The translations under genes were made by a program, and so were the position numbers. A stretch of 64,000 nucleotides of DNA, taken from NCBI RefSeq assembly GCF_009765825.1, contig NZ_LMUR01000022.1, forward strand, positions 693,101 to 757,100, given 5' to 3'. The stretch is from Granulicella sp. L60. GTDB taxonomy: Bacteria; Acidobacteriota; Terriglobia; Terriglobales; Acidobacteriaceae. Below, one piece after another: positions 44,311-53,700 of this stretch (its first letter is position 1; each line of letters starts with the position of its first letter). The notes beneath the pieces are model-generated. The model was not told where the DNA came from. It made no database searches and saw only the letters and a list, made by a program, of their open reading frames with translations.

Positions 44311-45075
44311 TCATTCTGCTACCTGCACCTCGGTAATTCGTCTCAACCGGGCAAGATCCTCATCCGAAATCCCCTTATCCGTCAGAATCAGGTCGCAGTC
44401 TTCAATTCCGCACAGCCGATATGTAGCCTCCGTCCCGATCTTGCTGCTGTCCACCGCCAGCACTCGTCGTTTTCCGGCCTGCAACAACTCATGCTGAGCA
44501 TCGGGATCGTGCACCATCACCCCGCGCGTAAACGAGATCGCCGCAGCGCCAAAGATCACCGTATCCGCATAGATCGAAGTCAAACTCTTCGCCACCGCAT
44601 GCCCGATCAGGTCGTGGCTGCTCGAACGATATACCCCACCCGTCAGCTCGACGCGAATATCCTCCGCCGATGTCAGCTCCTCCAGCACTGCCAGCGAAAA
44701 CGTAAAGACCACCACATTTCGCCTCGCCCGTAGTTCTCTTGCCACATACAGCGTTGTAGTTCCGGAATCCAAAACTACCGACTCGCCATCTTTCACCAGC
44801 GCCGAAGCCGCACTCCCTATACTCCTCTTCGCATGCGACATCTTCTGAAGCCTCTCGAAGAAGCTCCGCTCAGCCCCGCGCCAGTGCTCAATCCGCGCCC
44901 CACCGGGAATGCGAATCACCTGGCCCGCTTCCACTAGCTTCTGCAGATCCCGCCGAATCGTCATCTGCGACACATGACAAGTTTCCGCAATCTCTCCGAT
45001 TGTCGCGGACGTGTTTATTTTTAACATCTGAACAATCGCATCAAGTCTAGAACGTTCGGTTATCTCACTCATCAT
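44311..45075 (-). CDS. DeoR-family transcriptional regulator
   Basis: A 254-residue DeoR/GlpR repressor. The helix-turn-helix (IGEIAETCHVSQMTIRRDLQKL, about 26-47) and VIRIPGGA wing are followed by a sugar-phosphate-binding domain with LDSGTTT and GAAAI loops. It is the first gene of a kinase-transporter operon and diverges from TonB receptor 2. Its ligand is probably the phosphorylated product of the kinase. Confidence 0.9.
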   Translation of the reverse strand: MMSEITERSRLDAIVQMLKINTSATIGEIAETCHVSQMTIRRDLQKLVEAGQVIRIPGGARIEHWRGAERSFFERLQKMSHAKRSIGSAASALVKDGESVVLDSGTTTLYVARELRARRNVVVFTFSLAVLEELTSAEDIRVELTGGVYRSSSHDLIGHAVAKSLTSIYADTVIFGAAAISFTRGVMVHDPDAQHELLQAGKRRVLAVDSSKIGTEATYRLCGIEDCDLILTDKGISDEDLARLRRITEVQVAE

Positions 45076-45233
45076 TGTCCATGTCAGATTTCAATTAGTT
45101 GCTTATTTATGGAGTTTTCAGTCCTATGGAGTGATCTCAAACAGAATTCCCCATAGCAGCTGGCCATCAGAAGAATATCAGCAAGCTATAAATGTAATTT
45201 TTTTTCATAAAACGATCATTATTTGTCCACTAT

Positions 45234-45249
45234 TAACATGATCTTGTTA
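45234..45249. promoter_or_regulatory. Candidate operator between deoR and TonB receptor 2
   Basis: TAACATGATCTTGTTA is a 16-bp palindrome with one mismatched pair, in the divergent spacer. DeoR regulators bind such inverted or direct repeats, but there is only one copy. Confidence 0.4.
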
Positions 45250-45349
45250 GATTGTCCTCATTGCAATAGACATCACTGAGTCTGTCTCCACGCACATGGA
45301 GCAGTCGCCGCTTACAGCATCCACTCAGAACGCCAACTCCGGAGTTTCC

Positions 45350-48300
45350 ATGATTTGTTCCGTCCCTACCGTGCCTGCACCCGTTTCTCCCGTCGTTATC
45401 GGTCTGCGATCCGCCGTCGTCCGCCGATTCCATGGTAGCGGCAAACTTTTCCTCCCGGCTCTGGCCTTGCTGTTCGCTCTCCTCATTCCGGCCAGCCATC
45501 TCCACGCCCAGACTTTCTACGGCTCAATCAGCGGCGTCGTCAAAGATCCCAGCGGCGCAGTCCTGCAGTCGGTCGCCGTCACCGTGCATGAGAACGGCAC
45601 CACCACTGAGTATAAAACTGTCACCAACAAGGCTGGTGCCTATCGCGTCTCCTTCCTTAAGCCTGCTGGTTACACCGTCCGCTTCGAGAAAGACGGCTTC
45701 GCCCAGTTCGTCACCGACGAACTCAACATCGTCCTCAATCAGGAGCAAATCGTCGACGGTTCCCTCAAACTCGGAACGACCTCCGAGATTGTTACTGTCT
45801 CCGGCGCCGCCAGCGCCCTCAACGACAACAACCCCCAGGTCGGCGGCGAACTCAGCACCCAGGAGCTCATCGACCTTCCCGAGGAGACGGGCACCAAAGG
45901 CGCAAACGAGTTTCTCATTACCAAAACCTTCGCCGGAGCCTCCAGCACCAGCCAGGACTACTCCAACGTCAACAATCTTTCCCTCGGCGGCGGCCGTCCC
46001 GCCTCCAATCCCATCATCATCGACGGGCTTCCCAGCAACATGGGCGTCGACGGCACCTACGGCCTCATCCCCACCCCTGACTCCACCGAGGAGCTCCAGG
46101 TCCTCACCGCTCCTTTTTCCGCTCAGTACGGACAGAGCGGTGGGGGCGCCATCCTCACCACTACCAAATCAGGCACCGAGAGATTCCACGGCAGCGCGTT
46201 TGAGTCCTACAACTCCCAGGCCCTCACTGCGCTGGGTTATTTCACCGCACCCGGAACTGTTATTAGCCCATCCTCCTTCCACTACTTCGGCGGATCGATC
46301 GGCGGTCCTGTCCTCATCCCCAAGCTCTTCGATGGCCGCAAGCATCGCCTCTATTTCTTTACTGACTGGGAAGACACCCTCACTCACGCCAACTCCCCCT
46401 TCAATACCGTTGTCCCCACCGCAGCCGAGCTGAACGGAGACTTTTCCGGCCCATCACCCGAAGGCGGCCCCACTGCCATCATCTATGATCCTCTCACCAC
46501 CAAGGTCGTCGGCAAAACCACCGTTCGCACCCCATTCCCCGGCAACATCATTCCCAAATCGCGGCTCGATCAAGTCGGCCTCAACATCGCCTCCTTCTTC
46601 CCCCAGCCCAACTGCAATCTCGACAACAACAACTACTGTTCCAATCCCGTATCCGTCAGCAGCTACCTCTATAATGCTAGCCGTATCGACTACAACTACT
46701 CCGACTACGATCACATCTGGGCAAAGTTCTCCCGCGACGGGCCAAGAAATCAGCCCACCATCGACATTCCCAACGCTGCCAACACCTCCGCCTTCAACGG
46801 CTGGACCGACGATCACTACGAGGTCTCCTGGAGCCACATCTTCTCGCCTCGCATCTCCAACGAAGCTCGCTTGGGCTACGTCTCCGAAGAGAATTTCAGC
46901 TCGCCGTTGCCAGCCAACGCAAGCGCTCTCGGTCTGCAGGGCGTTCCTCTCACCCAGTTCCCAACTGTCAAGACCACGGAATATGCCAGCTTTGGTGCAG
47001 GCTCTTTCGCCAGAACGAGGGATGGTCACTACATCCTGAATGATGCAATGGTCATGCAGGTTGATCGCCACACCCTCTCTATCGGCGGTGAGTTCATGCG
47101 ATACGCCTACAGCTACTACACGCCCGGCGTCCTCGCCGGTAGCTACAACTTCACCGGCATGTTTACTGCTGTGCCCGGACAGACCGGCGTCGGTCTCGCC
47201 GACCTGCTCCTCGGTCTGCCCGCCACCACAACGATCAACACGACCAACACCATCTTCCACGAAAATCTGAACTATTTCGCAGGCTACGTACAGGACGACT
47301 ACAGAATCTTCACCAACCTCACCATCAACATCGGTCTGCGTTATGAGTTCGACGGACCCTTCTCCGAAAAGCACGACAACATGTACACCTTCAACCCCAA
47401 CGTCATCGATCCCACCACCGGCAAGCAGGGTGGAATCCAGTTTGCAGGGTTCGACGGCGCTCCTCGCAGCCTCATTCCCAACATCTACACCGGCATCCTG
47501 CCACGCGTAGGCTTCAACTACCACGCCTTCCGTAACACCGTACTCCGCGGCGGTTACGGAATCTACCAGTTGCCCAGCATCGGCTACGGCACCACTGGCC
47601 TCACCTCCGCCTCTACCGTCAACGCAACCTTCCAGAGCTCCGACGGAGTTACTCCCGCCTACGAACTCTCGCAGGGCGTTCCCGCTTACTCTCCCAACGT
47701 CGGCGCAAACGGTCAGCCGTTGATCCCCACCAGCCTCACCAAGCCTTCATCAAGCGTCACACAGTTGCCGCAACACGCCGTTCTCCCCTACCTGCAGGAG
47801 TGGCAGCTTGGCATCCAGCAGGATCTCAGCCACAACTGGATTGGCGAGATTGACTACGAAGGCAATCACGGTGTGCATCTGCCTATTGAGGTGCCCATCA
47901 ACCAGATCGCTCCCGCACCTGGCTGCTGTCTCGGCGTAAGCAACGCTCAGAGTCTTCGCCCCTATCCTCAGTTCCTCACAATCACATCTCTCGCCAACGG
48001 TGGCGCATCCGCGTACGCTGCTCTGCTCGCAACCCTCACTCACCGCTGGAGCAATGGGATCTCCGTGCGTGCCGCCTACACCTGGGCTCACACTCTGGAC
48101 GATGTCGACGGTCCGTCACGCGCCGATGCCGTATTCGTCCAGAACTACTACAACCTCCACGCCCAGTGGGGAACGGCGATGACGAACATCCCTCAACGTT
48201 TCTCCCTCTCCGCCGTCTACGCTCTGCCCGTCGGAGCGGGTGGGAGATTCCTCCCCCATACCCCCGTCGTCTCTCAGGTCATCGGACACTGGAAGGTCAG

Positions 48301-48724
48301 TACTGTAGCTCAGTTCCAGGTCGGTTATCCCTACAACGTCTCACAGGGAGATGGCCTCAACATCTTCTCTGGCGGCCAGTACGCCACCAAGGTAGGCAAC
48401 CCCACCATCGCCCATGGCTCGCGCACGGTTGAGAAATGGTTCAACACCGCAGCCTTTACCACTACCCCTTCAGACACTCTTGGCAACGCACCCCGCGCAT
48501 CGCTCTACGGTCCCGGCCAGAACGTCTGGGACCTTAGCCTCGCACGCGAGATACCACTGTGGGAGAAGGCTACCTTCTCCTTCCGCGCCGACGCGCATAA
48601 CGCCTTCAACCATCCGCAGTTCTCCGGTCTTGGGACATCCCTCACCAACATGAAAACCTTCGGTACAGTCACAGGCGCTCAGGACCCGCGCATGTTGCTC
48701 CTCATCGGTCGCCTCAGGTTCTAA
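45350..48724 (+). CDS. TonB-dependent receptor with carboxypeptidase-regulatory-like domain (2)
   Basis: A 1,124-residue outer membrane receptor. It has an unusually long N-terminus before the signal core (hydrophobic LPALALLFALLIPASHLHA, about 34-53), then a CarboxypepD_reg-like domain (ISGVVKDPSGAVLQS), a plug (about 150-260), and a barrel ending GRLRF. The start with CCGGAG 6 nt upstream was chosen over an ATG 18 codons earlier. Codons end mostly in C here, unlike plus-strand genes before 31 kb. It diverges from the DeoR-kinase operon. Confidence 0.88.
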   Translation: MICSVPTVPAPVSPVVIGLRSAVVRRFHGSGKLFLPALALLFALLIPASHLHAQTFYGSISGVVKDPSGAVLQSVAVTVHENGTTTEYKTVTNKAGAYRVSFLKPAGYTVRFEKDGFAQFVTDELNIVLNQEQIVDGSLKLGTTSEIVTVSGAASALNDNNPQVGGELSTQELIDLPEETGTKGANEFLITKTFAGASSTSQDYSNVNNLSLGGGRPASNPIIIDGLPSNMGVDGTYGLIPTPDSTEELQVLTAPFSAQYGQSGGGAILTTTKSGTERFHGSAFESYNSQALTALGYFTAPGTVISPSSFHYFGGSIGGPVLIPKLFDGRKHRLYFFTDWEDTLTHANSPFNTVVPTAAELNGDFSGPSPEGGPTAIIYDPLTTKVVGKTTVRTPFPGNIIPKSRLDQVGLNIASFFPQPNCNLDNNNYCSNPVSVSSYLYNASRIDYNYSDYDHIWAKFSRDGPRNQPTIDIPNAANTSAFNGWTDDHYEVSWSHIFSPRISNEARLGYVSEENFSSPLPANASALGLQGVPLTQFPTVKTTEYASFGAGSFARTRDGHYILNDAMVMQVDRHTLSIGGEFMRYAYSYYTPGVLAGSYNFTGMFTAVPGQTGVGLADLLLGLPATTTINTTNTIFHENLNYFAGYVQDDYRIFTNLTINIGLRYEFDGPFSEKHDNMYTFNPNVIDPTTGKQGGIQFAGFDGAPRSLIPNIYTGILPRVGFNYHAFRNTVLRGGYGIYQLPSIGYGTTGLTSASTVNATFQSSDGVTPAYELSQGVPAYSPNVGANGQPLIPTSLTKPSSSVTQLPQHAVLPYLQEWQLGIQQDLSHNWIGEIDYEGNHGVHLPIEVPINQIAPAPGCCLGVSNAQSLRPYPQFLTITSLANGGASAYAALLATLTHRWSNGISVRAAYTWAHTLDDVDGPSRADAVFVQNYYNLHAQWGTAMTNIPQRFSLSAVYALPVGAGGRFLPHTPVVSQVIGHWKVSTVAQFQVGYPYNVSQGDGLNIFSGGQYATKVGNPTIAHGSRTVEKWFNTAAFTTTPSDTLGNAPRASLYGPGQNVWDLSLAREIPLWEKATFSFRADAHNAFNHPQFSGLGTSLTNMKTFGTVTGAQDPRMLLLIGRLRF

Positions 48725-48792
48725 AAGCGACGCAACGACACAGATATTCCAACGAATAAAAAGGCACTTAAAAAGTAACAAAAAGGAAAAAA

Positions 48793-49611
48793 ATGCATAG
48801 CTCAATCCTGAAGCTCCTCATCGGCTCCACCCTCGCAGGCAGCGTAGCCTTCGCCCAGACAGCATGGACCCCGAAGGAAGACAGTAAAACCATCAAGGTG
48901 ATCTCCCATCGCGGCGAACACCTCCACCACCCCGAAAACACCATGCCCGCCTTCCAGGCAGCCATCGACGCAGGCGCCGACTACTTCGAGCTCGACGTCC
49001 GCACCACCTCCGACGGCAAGTTCGTCATCATGCACGACAACACCCTCGACCGCACCACGAACGGCACCGGCGAAGTCTACAAGCACACCTTCGACGAGAT
49101 TCGCGCCCTCGACGCCGGAGCCAAATTCGCCCCGGCCTTCGCCGGAACCAAAGTCCCCACCCTAGACGAAGCCTTCGACCTTGCCCACGGCAAGATCAAC
49201 GTCTACGTCGACACCAAGTACGCCGACCCTCAGCAACTGGTCGACACCATCGTGAAGCATGACATGCAGGACCATGTCGTCATCTACGGCAATCCCTTCT
49301 TCCTCTACGAAGTCCGCAAGATCCGCCCCACCCTCAAAGTCATGCCCGAAGCCCTTAGCCCCGACGTCTGCAAACTCTTCGTCCGCGCCATGCAGCTTCA
49401 GGTCCTCGCCTTCGACGCCAACGACTTCAAAGACCCCGTCATCGCCTGTGCCACCCAGGCCAACGCAAAGATCTACGTTGATCGCCTCGGCGACGCCGAC
49501 AACCCCGAAGCATGGCAGAAGGCCATCGACCTCGGAGCCGCTGGTATCCAGACCAACCTTCCCGCAGAACTCGCTGCATACCTCCGCACTCACAACATGG
49601 CCACCCACTAA
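48793..49611 (+). CDS. Secreted glycerophosphodiester phosphodiesterase
   Basis: A 272-residue exported GDPD enzyme that cleaves glycerophosphodiesters into glycerol 3-phosphate and an alcohol. After the signal peptide (1-21, VAFAQ) the active-site residues are in place: His39 and Arg40 (SHRG), Glu48, Glu66 and Asp68 (FELDV), and His81 (MHDNTLDRTTNGTG). It follows TonB receptor 2 by 68 bp on the same strand, so products may be taken up by that receptor or be unrelated. AAAAAGG precedes the ATG. Confidence 0.93.
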   Translation: MHSSILKLLIGSTLAGSVAFAQTAWTPKEDSKTIKVISHRGEHLHHPENTMPAFQAAIDAGADYFELDVRTTSDGKFVIMHDNTLDRTTNGTGEVYKHTFDEIRALDAGAKFAPAFAGTKVPTLDEAFDLAHGKINVYVDTKYADPQQLVDTIVKHDMQDHVVIYGNPFFLYEVRKIRPTLKVMPEALSPDVCKLFVRAMQLQVLAFDANDFKDPVIACATQANAKIYVDRLGDADNPEAWQKAIDLGAAGIQTNLPAELAAYLRTHNMATH

Positions 49612-49805
49612 CACTGGTGATCTTCGCCGCACCCTTGATGTCGTTGCCCAGCGCTCCGCATCGACCTCATTCAAGTACTCGAAAAGCACCGGCAGGGGAC
49701 TAGGATCTGTCGGTGCTCGAGAGTCATGCATCGTCCGACTCCGACGTGACAGTCTCCATTGCCGCCGCCGAGCCAGATCGGTCCTCTATCTATTAATCCC
49801 TACAG

Positions 49806-49991
49806 CTAAAGTGAAATATTGTTGCGAAATACTCTGTCTTCTAACCTGACTTGGATTTCCGTTAAGAGAGGGTCGCAGGCAGAAAGATCCTCTGCGGCAA
49901 AGTCTGCTCCGGCCTCGAGCATCTCAGACGTTGCCTGCTTGAGGAGAGCTTCTTTTTTCGCAATCGAAAGTTTATTGCGCTTTCCCTGCAT
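49806..49991 (-). CDS. Possible 61-residue small protein
   Basis: The frame encodes a mostly helical, charged peptide (MQGKRNKLSIAKKEALL then EMLEAGADFAAEDLSACD). Its ATG lies 20 nt inside the 3' end of the ORF upstream. No ribosome-binding site stands out and no family is recognised. It may be a real small gene or a relic. Confidence 0.3.
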   Translation of the reverse strand: MQGKRNKLSIAKKEALLKQATSEMLEAGADFAAEDLSACDPLLTEIQVRLEDRVFRNNISL

Positions 49992-50286
49992 TCGTCAGCG
50001 CCACTGCAGGTGAGTCGCGGAAGATTGTTGGTAAGGAATGCGGAGCCATCGGAAAGACCACTTGGGTAACCGTGCCTTCCGCCAGGTTATCAGCCTGATC
50101 TTCAGGGAAGATATCCCGTTCGCACAGCAATCGGATGAGCGAGCTAACGGAAGCATCATCTGTACCATCAATGCGTATGGATCGGCTTGGGCCATTCGAA
50201 ATTGTAAGGAGTGCTGCGGATCTGCTGGAGGTGGGAAAGAGCTTCGATGCGGTCCGATCGACGATCCTTCGTCCGTCGACCGTAAT
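49972..50286 (-). CDS. Possible 104-residue ORF with ATT start, or gene relic
   Basis: The frame is open for 104 codons and reads like protein (SSLIRLLCERDIFPEDQADN, then VTQVVFPMAPHSL), but has no ATG, GTG or TTG near its start. GGAGG lies 6 nt before an ATT codon. An ATG in another frame starts 2 nt after the same site and meets a stop after 40 codons, so a frameshifted relic is equally possible. Confidence 0.22.
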   Translation of the reverse strand: MTVDGRRIVDRTASKLFPTSSRSAALLTISNGPSRSIRIDGTDDASVSSLIRLLCERDIFPEDQADNLAEGTVTQVVFPMAPHSLPTIFRDSPAVALTNAGKAQ

Positions 50287-50723
50287 TCATTACCTCCAGC
50301 CAGCCTGCATCGAGCTGCAAAGGATTAGCCGTTCCACCCGATACGATCAAGAACATCGTCTTCGAGGCGACTTATCTTTGTGAGGTGGAACCTGCTTGAA
50401 GCGATAGCTTAGATCGCCTGAGGCGTTCTATATACATAAACTACCGCAGCTAAACACAAGGGGCACGTGTATAAATTCCAGCCTGTGCGCTATCAATATT
50501 CCTACTCGCTTAGCGAGCACTGCAAGACCTCGAGTTCGCGGGCTTGCCTCGGAGCTCGAGTGGGGCGGTCGGGCTCTTCGCTGTTGGATCTGGCTAGAGT
50601 TGCAGTTGGTCGGAGTGCATGGTTAATGACCTGTCGTCTTCCGCGCCAACATCGGAACGCTTCATTGGCGGAAATGGCCTCCAATCTGTCGGCGATGTGT
50701 GTCGCCGACAGACTCTGTTGGAG

Positions 50724-53700
50724 TTAGAAGACAACCTTGAGGGCGGCCTGGATCTGGCGGGCGCCTGTGGTGCCGTCATTCTGGCCGACCTGTGCGGTGG
50801 TGAGACCAAAGAGAGGGGATCCGAGAGTGATCGTACCGGTTGATAGGCCGGAGTTGCCTGGCGTTACGAAGTTGGGGTGATTGAGGAGGTTGTAACTTTC
50901 GACTCGGAAGACCAGTTTGGCTTGCTCGAAGATGGTCTGGGTTTTCTGGAAGACCGCATCGGTATCGACGTAGCCGGGACCGAAGAACTTGTTGCGGTGG
51001 ATGGCGACGTTCTCGTCGAAAGGGGCGTTGGTAAAAGATGCGACATTGGGGCCTACTAAGACGCCGCCTGAGACCTTACTGCCGCGGCCGGAGGGATAGG
51101 CTGGGCCGATTTGCTCGGGACGGTTGTTGACGCTGGTGTGAAGGTTATCTACGGTGCCGCGAAGATCGAATGGCTCGCCGGTCTGAGCGGTCTCAATGCC
51201 GGAGATCTGGATGCCTTCGAGGAGGTGGCCGACGATGCCCTGGTTGAGGTGGGCGGAGCCGATGCCGACTGGCAGGTCGTAGACGACGGCGATGGTGGCG
51301 CGATGACGGACGTCGAAGTCGGAGTTTCCGTACTCGGGGCTGAGATCGAAGCTGTTTCGTGGCAGGCCGCTATTACCGGCGCCGGGCGTGAGCGGGTCGC
51401 TGCCATTATCCAGCGAGTGTGCATAGGTGTAGCTGGCGGTTACGACGGCGCCGGCGGCTTGACCCTTTATAGTCGCCTGAAGAGAGTTGTAGTTGCCGTC
51501 GACGATGGAGGTCTGAAAGAGTTCGTGGTAGAAAGCAGTGTTGTTGACGGCAGGGTTGAAAGTGTTTCCGTTTACGTCGGTACCACCGGTGTAGAGGTTG
51601 GTGTTGGTGAGGGCGGCGGGGTCAATGCCTGCTGCAATGTCCGCCTGAACGAGATTCGGCTGCGGCGGTGCGCCGTCAATCTCACGCAGGGCGTGGAGGG
51701 AGTGGCTGCCGACGTAGTTGATTTCGCCTGTGAGGCGTGCGTTGATCTGGCGTTGGATGCCAATGTTCCAGCTGTAGCTGGTTGGCATTTTGAGATTCGG
51801 GTCAATGACGACGGGCTCCAGAAAATCTCCATCGGTAATGGAGGCTGATGGGGTCAGGTTGCCGGGAAGTTGTACGTTCGAGACCGTGAATGATCCGGGG
51901 GTATTCGGCTGGTAAAAGGCGTTGAGTGAGGCTTGGAAGGGCGGGTTGGACTTGGCGTTGCCGAAGAGGTTGTCGAAGATGCGGTCATGGAATATGCCGA
52001 AGCCGCCCCGGATGGCGGTTTTGCCGTCGCCATTGACGTCGTAGGCGAAGCCCACGCGCGGCTCCCACATGTTCCAGTTATCTTTGAAGAGTTGATGGCC
52101 GGTACCAGGGCCAACTTGGGTGAAGACGAATCCGCCGGGAGGTGTGGCGACCGAGGCATTGCCGTAAAAGTTTGAGAAGTTCGCGTCACGCTCAAAAGGA
52201 ACGCCGTTGAAGGCGTAACGCAGGCCGGCGATGAGGGTGAAGCGGGGCGTTACCTTAAGGGTGTCCTGTACAAAGGTGGCCCACTCGCGCTGCACGAAGC
52301 GAGTGAGATCGGTACCACGGCGGGTGCCGTTGGCATTGAAGAACTGGTACTCGGAGAGGTTCGCGACGGAGCCTTGCGCGCCCCAGATGTAGTCCTCGAA
52401 GGTCTCGATATCGTTGGGGGAGCCGTTGAAGGTGTAAGCGGGGGTGCCGAAGTTGTAGTAGTTGTCCAGCGCGAGAGAGGCACGGGAGAAAAAGTTATCG
52501 TAGCTGGAATCTTTGACGTTGCGGAATTCACCTCCGAACTTGATGGAGTGACGTCCCTTGGTGACGGTGAAGGTATCTCCAAAGAGGAGAGTGGAACTGA
52601 GGCGGGCCTGGCCATTGCTGTCGCCGAGGTCGTAGCAGCCGAAGTTGTTGCCGTTGAAGAAGCCGGGGATGTTGACGTCGAAACCGTTTCCGAAGTTGTC
52701 TACGCCGAGGAGCGCGTCGAAGGCGGCGTGGTTGCAGAAGAAGCCGTTGTTGTTCTGGTTGTAGGAGGCGCGGAAGAGATTGGTGGCACTGTTGGAGAGT
52801 GCGGAGGCTATCGAGATGACGCCGTTGTGCGCGGTGTCGATTACAGTGGTGTTGCCATAGCCGGGCAGGCTCTCGTCGTGGTACGGATCGCTCTCGGCGG
52901 AGTGGTAATAGTTATAGCGAACGGTGAGCTGGTGCTTGTTGGTCAGCTTGTGGTCGAAACGGCCGGTGAGTGCGTAGTCGTTGAGCGAGTCGGGCGAGGG
53001 AAAGTTATAGATGGTGCTGGCGCCATCGCCGAGATCCTGCTGGCCGACGGGTGTGATAGCAAAGATCTTCTGGATGGTGGGGTCGAGCGGGAGGCCAGAG
53101 AGGTTGTTAGGGTTAGCGGGATTGGTGAGGTTGACGGGGGTAATGGTGCCGTCGCTGCCAACATAGTTGAAGACACCTGTCCGGAAGGCGGCAGTGGGGG
53201 TGACGGTGGAGGCAGTGCGTGTGGTCTGGAAGCGCTGGATCTCAGCGTTAAGGAAGAAGAAGGTGTGGTCCTTCCAGAGGGGGCCGCCGATGGAGGCGCC
53301 GACGTCATTGCGTACGTATGGATCCTGCGGTCCGTTGGCTTTGGTGTTAAAAAAGTCGCGCGCGCCAAGAGCATTGTAGCGGCCGAACCAGTAGACGTCA
53401 CCGTGGAACTGGTTGGTGCCGCCACGGGTGATGACGTCGATGATGGCGCCGGTGTTTCGTCCGAACTCGGCATCAAAGCCGTTGGTGATGACGCGGAACT
53501 CCTGGGTAGAGTCTGGATTGGCGGAGGTAAGGCCGCCGGGGATGCCGGGGACGGAGGTATCGTTGTTGTCGGCGCCGTCAAGCAGGAAGTTGTTGTTGCG
53601 GTCGCGCTGGCCGTTGACCGCGAAGCCGCCGTCATTGTTGAGAGAGTTTACAACACCGGGGGAGAGCAGCACGAGCTGGTAAGGGTCGCGCAGAATGAGG

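Larger units (their letters stand above)
49612..50723. other. Gene-poor, lower-GC junction region
   Basis: No gene can be assigned with confidence. Composition drops compared with the neighbours, and both strands have many short frames. The best candidates are two overlapping minus-strand ORFs at 49806-50286; a competing plus-strand frame (50135-50383, 82 residues) is about as plausible. It marks the right end of the strand-bias block that begins at tRNA-Leu. Confidence 0.55.

Noticed and set aside
50467..50727. 86-residue plus-strand ORF near the end of TonB receptor 3
   Set aside because: No ribosome-binding site and no family resemblance; opposite-strand short frames are equally open.
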